From Candidatus Bathyarchaeota archaeon UBA185 (GTDB lineage: Archaea > Thermoproteota > Bathyarchaeia > 40CM-2-53-6), in assembly GCA_002495485.1 (NCBI GenBank), contig DAFH01000104.1, forward strand, positions 12,002-19,172: a stretch of DNA of 7,171 nucleotides, written 5' to 3'. Each line of letters opens with the position of its first letter. Position 1 is the first letter of the stretch. The notes beneath the pieces were generated by a model. It saw only the letters and a program-made list of their open reading frames with translations, did no database searches and was not told where the DNA came from. Below are positions 1 through 5,382 of this stretch, one piece after another. A program made the translations under genes and the position numbers.

Positions 1-294
1 AAGTGGCAACACTGGAAAATCGTGGGCACCAGTCTCGATGTTGGCTGGCTCGTTTGAGTCGGTGCGGGTGTTGGACAGTCCCCGTTGTCCTTGGTTCTTG
101 AGAAGATTTGGATTGTTTCCATGGCGGGACTCTGTTGTCTGGCGAAAGTTGAGGGGGAGACCGGTCGTCTGTCCTCTCCTTGGTATATGGAAATACTTCC
201 CGATGATCTGGTTTAGGTGTCCGTATCGCTTCGCGATCATGTACAGTTGCTGGTAGAACTGTCTGACCTGTTTGGCGAGATCGGAGGCCTGCAT
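1..294 (-). CDS. Unidentified tail-operon protein, N-terminal part
   Basis: An open frame starts at ATG (294-292) and runs without a stop for 98 codons to the window edge, so the C-terminus is missing. It begins 2 nt after the stop of the long chaperone frame, with a GGAG about 10 nt upstream of the ATG. This is the tight spacing of an operon. Residues 1-35 are amphipathic and probably helical (begins MQASDLAKQVRQFYQQLY). Residues about 36-98 are rich in Asn, Gln, Thr, Pro and Gly and look like a disordered linker. In PBSX-type modules the gene at this place is the tape measure protein, which sets tail length, but nothing in these 98 residues proves that. It could also be a small accessory tail protein. 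I do not recognise the family. The reading frame is well supported by context; the function is not. Confidence 0.6.
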   Translation of the reverse strand, partial: MQASDLAKQVRQFYQQLYMIAKRYGHLNQIIGKYFHIPRRGQTTGLPLNFRQTTESRHGNNPNLLKNQGQRGLSNTRTDSNEPANIETGAHDFPVLPL

Positions 295-296
295 CT

Positions 297-877
297 CTAC
301 TGGTCTCCGGTAATGATCATTCTCTGGATTCCTTCGGAGGCCAATCTTGCTTGTGTCAGCTGTTCTGCTCGAAATCGTAGGCCGTTCATCAGAAACTCAA
401 GTTGGAGTCTCGTTAGGTCTCTGGGGCTGTCGCAGAACCTGTACCCTAGGTCGAGACAGAGATGTGTGAGTGTTTGGCCGTCAGGGCTCTCCATAAACTG
501 GGCTAGTTCTAGCCTTTTTTTCGGACATCCTCCTCGTTGAAAGAGACTCCGCTCAGTTCGAGGATTTTCATGCCGATGAACTCTGGAACGCCGAACTTCA
601 TCTTGGAAATGTCGTCTAGGGTTAGATTGGGCTCCACGATTCCTATTGACGCAGCAGTCCGTAGTGCTTCCAGATTCTTAGAAATGTCGACCGAGGCCAC
701 GTTTGGGGTTCCGTTCTCCGTGACGCTAATGTTCCCGATCGTTCCGAATACTTTGCTGAGTTCGCCGTCAGTCAGTGGTCTTATGACGACGTTCGCGTTG
801 TACTCTCTTACTTGAAGGGTTTCCCTTCTCGCTGCCCCTTCGAGTATGTCTGACTTGGTGAGCCTGTGCTCCTCCAC
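297..877 (-). CDS. Tail assembly chaperone long form (G-GT) made by -1 frameshift
   Basis: This is the predicted frameshift product. Translation starts at GTG (877-875), follows frame G through Lys121 and slips back one base on the A-run at 521-515. It then continues in the -1 frame as RLELAQF and a further 65 residues to the TAG at 299-297, giving 193 aa in all. The -1 frame has no stop between the slip site and 299. The extension has no Shine-Dalgarno of its own at its first ATG (494), which argues against a separate gene. In long-tailed phages (lambda gpG/gpGT and analogues) the rare long form bridges the tape measure protein and the tail tube during assembly, and a gene in the tape-measure position follows here. 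The GT extension is mostly helical and charged. The overlap layout and the slip site are seen directly; the actual rate of slippage is inferred. Confidence 0.72.
501..514 (-). other. Inverted repeat directly after the slip site
   Basis: The minus strand reads GGCTAG-AA-CTAGCC, a perfect 6-bp inverted repeat that includes the zero-frame stop. As RNA it would more likely form a 5-bp stem with a 4-nt loop. It starts immediately after the A-run, closer than the usual 5-9 nt spacer of stimulatory hairpins. It may be a weak stimulator or a coincidence. Confidence 0.4.
509..877 (-). CDS. Tail assembly chaperone short form (G, XkdN-like)
   Basis: A 122-aa cytoplasmic protein, probably the abundant chaperone that keeps the tape measure protein soluble during tail assembly. 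It starts at GTG one base after the tube stop, with GAGGG 9 nt upstream. The layout resembles XkdN-type chaperones: a beta-rich N-terminal half with a VVIRPLTDGEL segment (residues 30-40), then a helical region with VEPNLTLDDISKM (81-93) and a terminal helix through LELSGVSF (106-113). Its position directly after sheath and tube matches that of xkdN. The end of the gene (RKKG, then stop) carries the A AAA AAA slippery heptamer, a hallmark of this family. Sequence similarity to XkdN is judged by eye only, but the frameshift arrangement independently supports the call. Confidence 0.72.
   Translation of the reverse strand: MEEHRLTKSDILEGAARRETLQVREYNANVVIRPLTDGELSKVFGTIGNISVTENGTPNVASVDISKNLEALRTAASIGIVEPNLTLDDISKMKFGVPEFIGMKILELSGVSFNEEDVRKKG
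515..521 (-). other. A AAA AAA slippery heptamer for programmed -1 frameshift
   Basis: On the minus strand the zero-frame codons are CGA AAA AAA GGC TAG. The run of seven A at 521-515 therefore fits the X XXY YYZ rule exactly, with both Lys codons able to re-pair after slipping one base back. The zero-frame stop comes just one sense codon later. The -1 frame reads AGG CTA GAA CTA and stays open to 299. All of this is read directly; that slippage occurs is inferred from the phage G/GT precedent. Confidence 0.8.
529..535 (-). promoter_or_regulatory. Internal Shine-Dalgarno-like GAGGAGG before the slip site
   Basis: GAGGAGG on the minus strand lies inside gene G, 7 nt upstream of the slippery heptamer. 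An internal Shine-Dalgarno stimulates -1 frameshifting in bacterial dnaX by pairing with 16S rRNA. The same placement here suggests a similar role. It also encodes Glu-Glu-Asp in G, so part of it could simply be coding constraint. Confidence 0.5.
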
Positions 878-878
878 G

Positions 879-1295
879 TTACTGTTCCCTCATTCTAGTC
901 GCAGTGAAAATGTAAGTTGTGACGCCTTGACCGTTCGCGTCGATCGAGAACTCTTTTCGTTCCAGGTAGCACTGGTCGAATGACATGGTCTTGACGGTGG
1001 CGGATCCCTTCTTCAGCTCCACCAGCAGCTGAAACGATTTGACCTCGGTGGGCTCCTGTAGGAGAATCTGGTCGAGCTTTGTGGACGTGGTTCGGACTTG
1101 AAGGGCTCCGGTTATGAAGAGGGGACCATAGTCTATCCCGGCTCGAACGTCTGACCCGACAGCGTAGATGTTTCTACGCTCCCTCTCCCATTTGATGGAG
1201 AGCGACTGGGCCCCGCTGACTACTTCCCCGTCGACCTTGATGCTGCTGACATTTGCAGAGGCTATGTAATTCTGCGCGTACGGTTCTAGAGCCAT
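879..1295 (-). CDS. Contractile tail tube protein (XkdM-like)
   Basis: A 138-aa protein predicted to form the inner tube that the sheath surrounds and drives out on contraction. The size is typical of phage tail tubes (about 130-170 aa). The pattern is beta-strand rich: an N-terminal SSIKVDGEVV strand pair (residues 17-26), a central LFITGALQVRTT segment (59-70), and a C-terminal MSFDQCYLERKEFSID...TYIFTATRM region (104-135). The C-terminal region resembles the closing beta-hairpins of XkdM/gp19-like tubes. The gene directly follows the sheath and precedes the chaperone, as in PBSX. Its ATG at 1295 has a very strong AGGAGGAG ribosome site, so high expression is expected, as fits a polymerising structural subunit. 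Identification rests on position, size and fold pattern rather than on a diagnostic motif. Confidence 0.75.
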   Translation of the reverse strand: MALEPYAQNYIASANVSSIKVDGEVVSGAQSLSIKWERERRNIYAVGSDVRAGIDYGPLFITGALQVRTTSTKLDQILLQEPTEVKSFQLLVELKKGSATVKTMSFDQCYLERKEFSIDANGQGVTTYIFTATRMREQ

Positions 1296-1300
1296 TGTCT

Positions 1301-1310
1301 ATCTCCTCCT
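1301..1310 (-). promoter_or_regulatory. Strong ribosome binding site of the tube gene
   Basis: The minus strand reads AGGAGGAGAT at 1310-1301, ending 5 nt before the ATG at 1295. It is a near-perfect complement of the 16S 3' end. It overlaps the sheath stop codon (TAG, 1311-1309), so sheath termination and tube initiation are probably coupled. It settles the tube start. Confidence 0.75.
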
Positions 1311-2691
1311 ATGCCTGCACCGTTATGGTTGAGTAGATGTAGTCCATTGCTCTGACGGGTCTGACCGCGATGTCTACTCTGACTATTCCTTGCGCGAAGT
1401 CGAGCTGCGATGAGTAGACGTCGATTAGGAAGGGTGGGCTTTTCATATCCGTACTTGGGACGAGAGCTCCTTCCTTGGTCATGGCTGTCAGGAACTCTGT
1501 CAGCTTTTCGCGTAGTGCGAGTCGGCCTCCGGGGCTGTTTAGTGTTCCGATGAAATTGTCCGACACGTTCTTGACGCCTCTGACGGCTCTGTCAGCAATT
1601 CTCGTTACGCTGATCTGTTCTTTGGTAGTACTGATGCCTTTCACAACAATGATTCCTCTTTCCCTGTGCATGTCGATGGGTAAAACTCCAGCCTTCAGCA
1701 ACTCCATGATCTCGGAGGGATAGTATCTCCTCTGAGGTGAGGTCCAGATGTCCGTCGGGGTTAGGCCTTGGAGTGTCTTGAAAGTCGGGGATTCGTAGTA
1801 TCGGAGCTTGCTGATGAGTCCGACCACTGAGGCGGCGCAGCCGTACGGCGCCACCAGGACGAATCTGTCGCTCTTCAGGCCCTGTGCGCGTGCCACAATG
1901 TCCTTTATCGACTCGTTGCGTCCAACGGTGCCGACACCTATCCTGTTCTTGGCGTCACCGCTCATGTTCTGGCAGTGAGCGTTGATTATGGCGTGAATCT
2001 TGGGATCGTCGACATCGCAGGCGTAGACTGCGTCTATGTCAGGCTCAGATTCTAGACCTTCCAGGGCTTTTTCCCAGTCTTCAATGCGTGGTGGGACCGA
2101 TGCGCCGCCTTCCAGTCTAGCGTCGGCCACGACTGGGTTGTTGTCGGGGAATTCTATGCCGGCTGGTTTGAGGTCCTCGGCTTTGACCAGTGTCGATCTG
2201 GTGTTCAGAATATTAACAAGATACGTGTCACTGGCAGGGTCCATCTTCAAAGCATCGAAGAACTCCGTCTTGTCGCCGAGTCGAATCCTCATCACGACGC
2301 TGTTCTCAACGGACCCTTTGTCCACCTCGACAGTTATCGAGTTACCAGTGGCACCCGGTACCTTGGACTCGAGTCGGACGACATCTCTCCGTTTCGCTCC
2401 CTTCAAGAGGAGACTTGCGTTCTTTCCGCTGGCTCCTTCGATCCTCGTGGCGAAGACTTCGAAGACGCCGTTGTAGAAGGCCATCTTCACGTCCCGGGTC
2501 AGTGTTGAGCTGGGATCCGCGCCGAACTTGTCCGCAAACTCTCTGTAGCTGGTGACGGGTGTCGGCTCGAGTATGGGTCCGCGGGAGGCCGTACCTAGCA
2601 TCCCAACAATACCAGAAGGAGTAAGAGGTGCAGGAACTATCTCCTTGACGACCTCTATGGATACTCCTGGAATGATCAGTTCTCTCGGCAA
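1309..2691 (-). CDS. Contractile tail sheath protein
   Basis: A 460-aa sheath subunit, expected to polymerise around the tube and contract to drive it through a target envelope. The N-terminus has the classic sheath opening: PGVSIEV (8-14), SGIVGMLGTASRGP (26-39) and VTSYREFADKFG (46-57). The C-terminal core also fits the family: ERGIIVVKGIST (344-355), SVTRIADRAVRGVKNVSDNFIG (361-382), TKEGAL (405-410) and the closing VRPVRAMDYIYSTITV (443-458). In known sheaths the terminal strands form the mesh linking neighbouring subunits. Residues about 90-200 form a variable, probably surface domain. The start is TTG at 2691, seven residues before the conserved PGV; no other start codon fits. No Shine-Dalgarno is seen, and a TATA-like box 33-38 bp upstream suggests a short leader. 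It is the first gene of the operon. The length is normal for a simple sheath, and the frame is intact. Confidence 0.93.
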   Translation of the reverse strand: MPRELIIPGVSIEVVKEIVPAPLTPSGIVGMLGTASRGPILEPTPVTSYREFADKFGADPSSTLTRDVKMAFYNGVFEVFATRIEGASGKNASLLLKGAKRRDVVRLESKVPGATGNSITVEVDKGSVENSVVMRIRLGDKTEFFDALKMDPASDTYLVNILNTRSTLVKAEDLKPAGIEFPDNNPVVADARLEGGASVPPRIEDWEKALEGLESEPDIDAVYACDVDDPKIHAIINAHCQNMSGDAKNRIGVGTVGRNESIKDIVARAQGLKSDRFVLVAPYGCAASVVGLISKLRYYESPTFKTLQGLTPTDIWTSPQRRYYPSEIMELLKAGVLPIDMHRERGIIVVKGISTTKEQISVTRIADRAVRGVKNVSDNFIGTLNSPGGRLALREKLTEFLTAMTKEGALVPSTDMKSPPFLIDVYSSQLDFAQGIVRVDIAVRPVRAMDYIYSTITVQA

Positions 2692-2695
2692 GTGT

Positions 2696-2709
2696 CTCGA
2701 GTAATCGAG
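2696..2709. repeat. Inverted repeat at the sheath promoter
   Basis: CTCGA-GTAA-TCGAG is a perfect 5-bp inverted repeat, 4 bp upstream of the sheath start codon. It lies about where transcription of the tail operon should begin if the TATA-like box at 2724-2729 is used. The position would suit a repressor site. It is short enough to arise by chance. Confidence 0.35.
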
Positions 2710-2721
2710 CTGTAGCGGTCT

Positions 2722-2730
2722 GTTAAAAAC
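2722..2730 (-). promoter_or_regulatory. Putative TATA box of the tail operon
   Basis: The minus strand reads GTTTTTAAC here, an archaeal TATA-like A/T block. It would place the start of transcription near 2700, giving a leader of about 8-10 nt before the TTG start of the sheath gene. This agrees with the lack of a ribosome site there. No clear BRE is visible. Confidence 0.45.
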
Positions 2731-2742
2731 GGGTAGCAGGAC

Positions 2743-2754
2743 ATTGCATGCAAT
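2743..2754. repeat. 12-bp perfect palindrome in the divergent promoter region
   Basis: ATTGCATGCAAT equals its own reverse complement. It lies between the tail operon promoter and the ribbon-helix-helix gene. A related half-matching element, TTGTATGCAC, starts 29 bp further on (2773), about three helix turns away. CopG/Arc-type proteins often bind short palindromes in pairs, so this is a candidate operator for the neighbouring regulator. Confidence 0.4.
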
Positions 2755-2806
2755 TCTAGACGGTTACGTGACTTGTATGCACAATACGCAATCCTTAACT
2801 TTAGTC

Positions 2807-2813
2807 AATATTT
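2807..2813 (+). promoter_or_regulatory. Putative TATA box of the ribbon-helix-helix gene
   Basis: AATATTT is centred about 44 bp upstream of the ATG at 2854, which places transcription start near 2836. It supports starting the protein at 2854 rather than at the TTG at 2773, which lies upstream of this promoter. Another A/T-rich stretch at 2795-2802 is an alternative. Confidence 0.35.
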
Positions 2814-2853
2814 CGGAATAGATCGATACTTCGTAGCGATATCTGTGGAAACA

Positions 2854-3396
2854 ATGGGCGTCGCTCTCACACGGGAACAAAAGAAGACTGAAACGGTTTC
2901 ATTCCGACTCAACACGGCTCTAAGATCGACTCTGGAGGAGGAAGCGAAGAAGCTGGGAATCAACATGAACACGCTCGTATCCCAAATATTCTCCCAGTAC
3001 CTGAGCTGGGAGCGATACGCAGACAGGCTGAAGTTTCTTCCTGTCAGCAAGGACCTTCTAAGAGAGACGTTCCAGCCCATGCAGCGAGATAGTGTGGAGA
3101 AGATGGCCAGGCGATTAGGCGAAAATTCCGCGCGAGACGAGATACTCTTCCTCTTCCAACAGATAAGCCTGGGGACAGTAGTCCGGTTCCTTGAACTGTG
3201 GAGCAGCCATTTCGAGGCTTGTGAACACCGCTACGATGGCAGAAGACACTTCTTCACTCTACACCATGACGTAAATCTGAACTTCTCTTACTTTGCAAAG
3301 GAGTATGTCTCATCGATGTTACACAGCACCGTCGCTAGGCCAGTCCAATTCGAGAACGTCTCGCCCAACTCCATCACGTTCAGCTTTGAAGCCTGA
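2854..3396 (+). CDS. Ribbon-helix-helix (CopG/Arc-like) DNA-binding protein
   Basis: A 180-aa protein with an N-terminal pattern typical of ribbon-helix-helix repressors. The strand TETVSFRLN (residues 12-20) would enter the DNA major groove as a dimer. It is followed by helix LRSTLEEEAKKLG (23-35) and helix NMNTLVSQIFSQYL (37-50). The remaining about 130 residues match no domain I know. They contain a helical stretch (about 80-110) and a His/Phe-rich segment (RRHFFTLHHDVNLNF, about 130-144), perhaps a ligand- or partner-binding part. The frame opens further upstream at a TTG (2773), but those 27 extra codons would run through the promoter, so the ATG at 2854 is preferred. Divergent from the tail operon, it could regulate itself and that operon; this is inference. 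It could equally be an unrelated host gene. Confidence 0.65.
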   Translation: MGVALTREQKKTETVSFRLNTALRSTLEEEAKKLGINMNTLVSQIFSQYLSWERYADRLKFLPVSKDLLRETFQPMQRDSVEKMARRLGENSARDEILFLFQQISLGTVVRFLELWSSHFEACEHRYDGRRHFFTLHHDVNLNFSYFAKEYVSSMLHSTVARPVQFENVSPNSITFSFEA

Positions 3397-3520
3397 ACGG
3401 CATAAACATCGGCATCGTTTCGCGTTCCGCTAGGCTTCACGACAGTTTCCAAGTCCGCGACTTCTGCAAACATCAATGTATCCACCGTTGCTTTGAGACC
3501 CGTCGGGAATCTGATAGGAC

Positions 3521-3540
3521 AAAACCGTCTACCCAACGGT
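3521..3540 (-). terminator. Hairpin plus T-run after the receiver/unknown operon
   Basis: On the minus strand ACCGT-TGGGTAG-ACGGT is followed by a TTTT run (ending at 3521), starting 2 nt after the stop codon at 3543. It resembles a weak intrinsic terminator. Archaeal termination relies mainly on T-runs, so the stem may be incidental. It lies between two convergent genes, where a terminator is expected. Confidence 0.35.
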
Positions 3541-3542
3541 GC

Positions 3543-4007
3543 TCAGTCGGGCTTCAGCCCGTACGCGGGGATAAAGAGCCAGTCTAGAATGTGGAGAATA
3601 TCCGGTGTAATGTCGCACCAGAGATGGACGCCTCCCGGCAGACAATCAATCCTCCCTTCAGAGAGCTGAGCCTTGAAACCTTCTTGGCCGCGCTTCGAAG
3701 GCTCGAAGCGCAACGGTCCCAACCTTTCAAAGACCTTCTTCACCTCAGCCTCAGACACAGACTCGAACTTTTCTCTGCCACGTTGCACGAGCATCGATAA
3801 GTCCCTATGTCCAAGGCCCGACAAGCGAGGACTGTAACGACCGGGTGGAAAGTTCAGCTGGAGTGTGATCCCGTAGCGTTGTCCAACATCGAACGCGATT
3901 CGGCTAATGACCTCAAAGGCCCGAATCTTGTCGTTGTCGAGAAGACCCGCATACTCGTCCTGTCTAGCTTCGAGGCTCGACCAGAGGTCTTGAACAATCC
4001 AGCTCAC
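3543..4007 (-). CDS. Protein of unknown function, coupled to receiver-like gene
   Basis: A 154-aa soluble protein that I do not recognise. It starts at GTG (4007-4005), which overlaps the TGA of the upstream gene as GTGA, with GAGG a few bases upstream. The two genes are therefore probably translated together and may act together. The N-terminal half is helical and charged (about 1-45). The middle holds LQLNFPPGRYSPRLSGLGHRDL (about 49-70), followed by a helical region with the motif EAEVKKVFERLG (86-97). The C-terminus is a hydrophobic stretch, GGVHLWCDITPDILHILDWLFIPAYG (about 125-150). This is too polar in its first part for a clear membrane helix but could be a hydrophobic core or peripheral membrane contact. 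No catalytic motif is evident. Confidence 0.65.
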   Translation of the reverse strand: MSWIVQDLWSSLEARQDEYAGLLDNDKIRAFEVISRIAFDVGQRYGITLQLNFPPGRYSPRLSGLGHRDLSMLVQRGREKFESVSEAEVKKVFERLGPLRFEPSKRGQEGFKAQLSEGRIDCLPGGVHLWCDITPDILHILDWLFIPAYGLKPD

Positions 4008-4360
4008 TCTTCCTCAGCCCTTTCCAACAGGACCCGTCTCAGGCTTGGGAGAAAGTTCGAGTTCGGAACCACGTACTCGAATCCCATCTCGTCAGCACGT
4101 TTCTTCAACTCAGTCTTCACGTGAGGATAGAAGCCGAAGAGCCGAACGTTGAACTTGGATCTCAACTCCCGTGCAACGGAGAACGGATCGTAGTCAGTGG
4201 AAGACAGGTCGAGAATAACCAACTCGGCTGGCCTCTCAGCGACCCTGCTCTTCAGCTCATCCGGTCCCGAAGCGAAGACTGGTTCCACTCCGCTCTGCCT
4301 GGCGACCTCTGCTATTCGGGACTGAAGGAATAGATCAGCGGTTCCGGTGACGATTCGCAA
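4004..4360 (-). CDS. Degenerate response-regulator receiver-like protein
   Basis: A stand-alone protein of 118 aa if started at TTG (4360-4358). It has the receiver-fold rhythm: strand RIVTGTADLF (2-11), helix to 22, strand VEPVFAS, then LVILDL (47-52). Asp51 sits where the phosphorylated Asp of CheY lies. The other key residues seem missing. The N-terminal acidic pair is reduced to one Asp, the Thr/Ser after strand 4 is replaced in LFGFYPHV (74-81), and the conserved Lys is replaced in YVVPNS (96-101). It may thus be a phosphorylation-independent pseudo-receiver. The start is chosen because a TATA box at 4389-4393 puts transcription start within a few bases of it. A GTG at 4396, used in a longer 130-aa reading, falls on that TATA box. 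It overlaps the next gene by 4 bp. Confidence 0.62.
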   Translation of the reverse strand: MRIVTGTADLFLQSRIAEVARQSGVEPVFASGPDELKSRVAERPAELVILDLSSTDYDPFSVARELRSKFNVRLFGFYPHVKTELKKRADEMGFEYVVPNSNFLPSLRRVLLERAEEE

Positions 4361-4385
4361 GGCTGAGAGACCAGTTTTGCAAACA

Positions 4386-4396
4386 GTGTTATACAC
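4386..4396. promoter_or_regulatory. Shared, near-symmetrical TATA element for pyrB and the divergent operon
   Basis: GTGT-TAT-ACAC is symmetrical outside its three central bases and reads TTATAC on the plus strand and TATAA on the minus strand. It is centred 36 bp before the pyrB ATG, giving a leader of about 10 nt. It is about 31 bp from the TTG start of the receiver-like gene, giving a leader of about 4 nt. The gap between the two starts is only 66 bp and holds no other good TATA candidate, so both promoters may share this box. Confidence 0.45.
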
Positions 4397-4426
4397 GCTT
4401 CTTCTCAGAGGCGGTTCGCCGGAGCC

Positions 4427-5359
4427 ATGTCAGAAAGCGCGTCGTTCGTTGGGCGCGACATAGTCTCCATCCGCGACTTTTCCCGAAGAGACCTCGACCA
4501 CGTTATGGACATGGCGGTGGTCATGGAGCCTCTCGCGAAGAAGGGGTCCGACATGCTTCACGGTCGAATAATGGCGACGCTGTTCTACGAGGCGAGCACT
4601 CGGACGAGGCTCAGCTTCGAGTCTGCAATGACGAGGCTAGGTGGGACAGCGCTCGGATTCGCAGAGACCAAGGGGACCTCTGTCGAGAAGGGAGAGAATC
4701 TCGCCGACACCATCCGGGTGACGGAGAACTATGCTGACGTGCTGGTTGTGAGGCATCCGCTGGAGGGTGCGGCGCGGATGGCTGCAGAGTTTGCGTCCAT
4801 TCCAGTAATCAACGCCGGGTCGGGGGCCGAGGAGCATCCGACGCAGGCGATGCTAGATCTCTATACGATGAGAAAGGAGCTTGGTAGGATCGATGGGCTC
4901 AATGTTGTTTTGGCAGGCGACTTAAGATACGGTCGAACTGTGCATTCGTTAGCTTACGCACTCTCACTATACGACATTAACTTGTATCTTGTATCGCCCT
5001 CGCTGCTTAAAATGAGAAAAGAGGTTTTGGAGGAGGTGAGCGGGCGAATCAAGGTTCAGGAGTTGGAGGAGCTCAACAAGGTGATTCCTGAAGCCGATGT
5101 TCTCTACATGACTAGGATTCAGAAAGAAAGGTTCGGTTCGCTTGAGGATTATGAAAAGGTTCGCGGTTCTTACAGCCTTACTGCAAGCGATCTCGCAGCC
5201 GCAAAATCAGAGATGATTGTGATGCACCCACTGCCCAGGATCGATGAAATTGACTACAGTGTTGACAAGACCACTCACTCCAAGTACTTCAAGCAGGTTT
5301 GGTACGGGCTCTTGGTAAGGATGAGCCTTATCGGGCTAGTTCTGGCAGCTTTGAGCTAG
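4427..5359 (+). CDS. pyrB: Aspartate carbamoyltransferase catalytic subunit
   Basis: A 310-aa cytoplasmic enzyme that joins carbamoyl phosphate and L-aspartate to N-carbamoyl-aspartate, the committed step of pyrimidine synthesis; it works as a trimer. The active-site landmarks are all present. They are YEASTRTRLSFE with S57-T58-R59-T60-R61 for carbamoyl phosphate, TSVEKGE with K88 (the loop lysine from the next subunit), VRHP with R109, EHPTQ (136-140), GDLRYGRTVHSL (164-175), TRIQKERF (229-236) and MHPLPRIDEI (266-275). The length matches the family. The C-terminal helix reads KQVWYGLLVRMSLIGL, in place of the QAGNG seen in E. coli at this spot. In many archaea pyrI (regulatory chain) follows at once, but here an unrelated gene follows, so allosteric control by this locus is not evident. 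The ATG at 4427 fits the TATA element at 4389-4394. Confidence 0.97.
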   Translation: MSESASFVGRDIVSIRDFSRRDLDHVMDMAVVMEPLAKKGSDMLHGRIMATLFYEASTRTRLSFESAMTRLGGTALGFAETKGTSVEKGENLADTIRVTENYADVLVVRHPLEGAARMAAEFASIPVINAGSGAEEHPTQAMLDLYTMRKELGRIDGLNVVLAGDLRYGRTVHSLAYALSLYDINLYLVSPSLLKMRKEVLEEVSGRIKVQELEELNKVIPEADVLYMTRIQKERFGSLEDYEKVRGSYSLTASDLAAAKSEMIVMHPLPRIDEIDYSVDKTTHSKYFKQVWYGLLVRMSLIGLVLAALS

Positions 5360-5365
5360 CCTCCT

Positions 5366-5380
5366 GTTACCATAGGTAAC
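5366..5380. repeat. Perfect inverted repeat next to TATA box, probable operator
   Basis: GTTACC-ATA-GGTAAC is a perfect 6-bp inverted repeat ending 2 bp before the TATA box of the winged-helix gene, exactly over the BRE position. A dimeric regulator bound here would block TFB/TBP. The gene downstream itself has a winged helix, so self-regulation is a natural guess. It lies 7 bp after the pyrB stop but lacks a T-run, so a terminator is less likely. Confidence 0.55.
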
Positions 5381-5382
5381 AC

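Noticed and set aside
297..494. A separate 65-aa gene starting at the ATG at 494 on the minus strand
   Set aside because: It has no ribosome site of its own, and its frame is open back through the slippery heptamer of gene G. It is better explained as the GT extension.
38..540. Plus-strand open frames opposite the chaperone and the partial tail gene
   Set aside because: They are Cys/Trp/Arg/Ser-rich, lack ribosome sites, and are mirror images of the supported minus-strand frames.
1475..2476. Plus-strand open frames of 82 and 146 codons opposite the sheath gene
   Set aside because: They lie entirely antisense to a convincingly identified sheath gene and have the Ser/Leu-rich composition typical of shadow frames.
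2773..2853. A 27-residue N-terminal extension of the ribbon-helix-helix protein from a TTG
   Set aside because: The extension would be translated from the promoter region and precedes the TATA-like box; the conserved-looking part starts after the ATG at 2854.
3288..3536. An 82-codon minus-strand frame overlapping the end of the ribbon-helix-helix gene
   Set aside because: Its TTG start lies inside a terminator-like hairpin, no ribosome site precedes it, and more than 100 bp of it is antisense to a better-supported gene.
3548..3561. CGGGC-TTCA-GCCCG hairpin as a terminator
   Set aside because: It lies within the last codons of the 154-aa gene and is not followed by a T-run; the hairpin at 3521-3540 is the better candidate.
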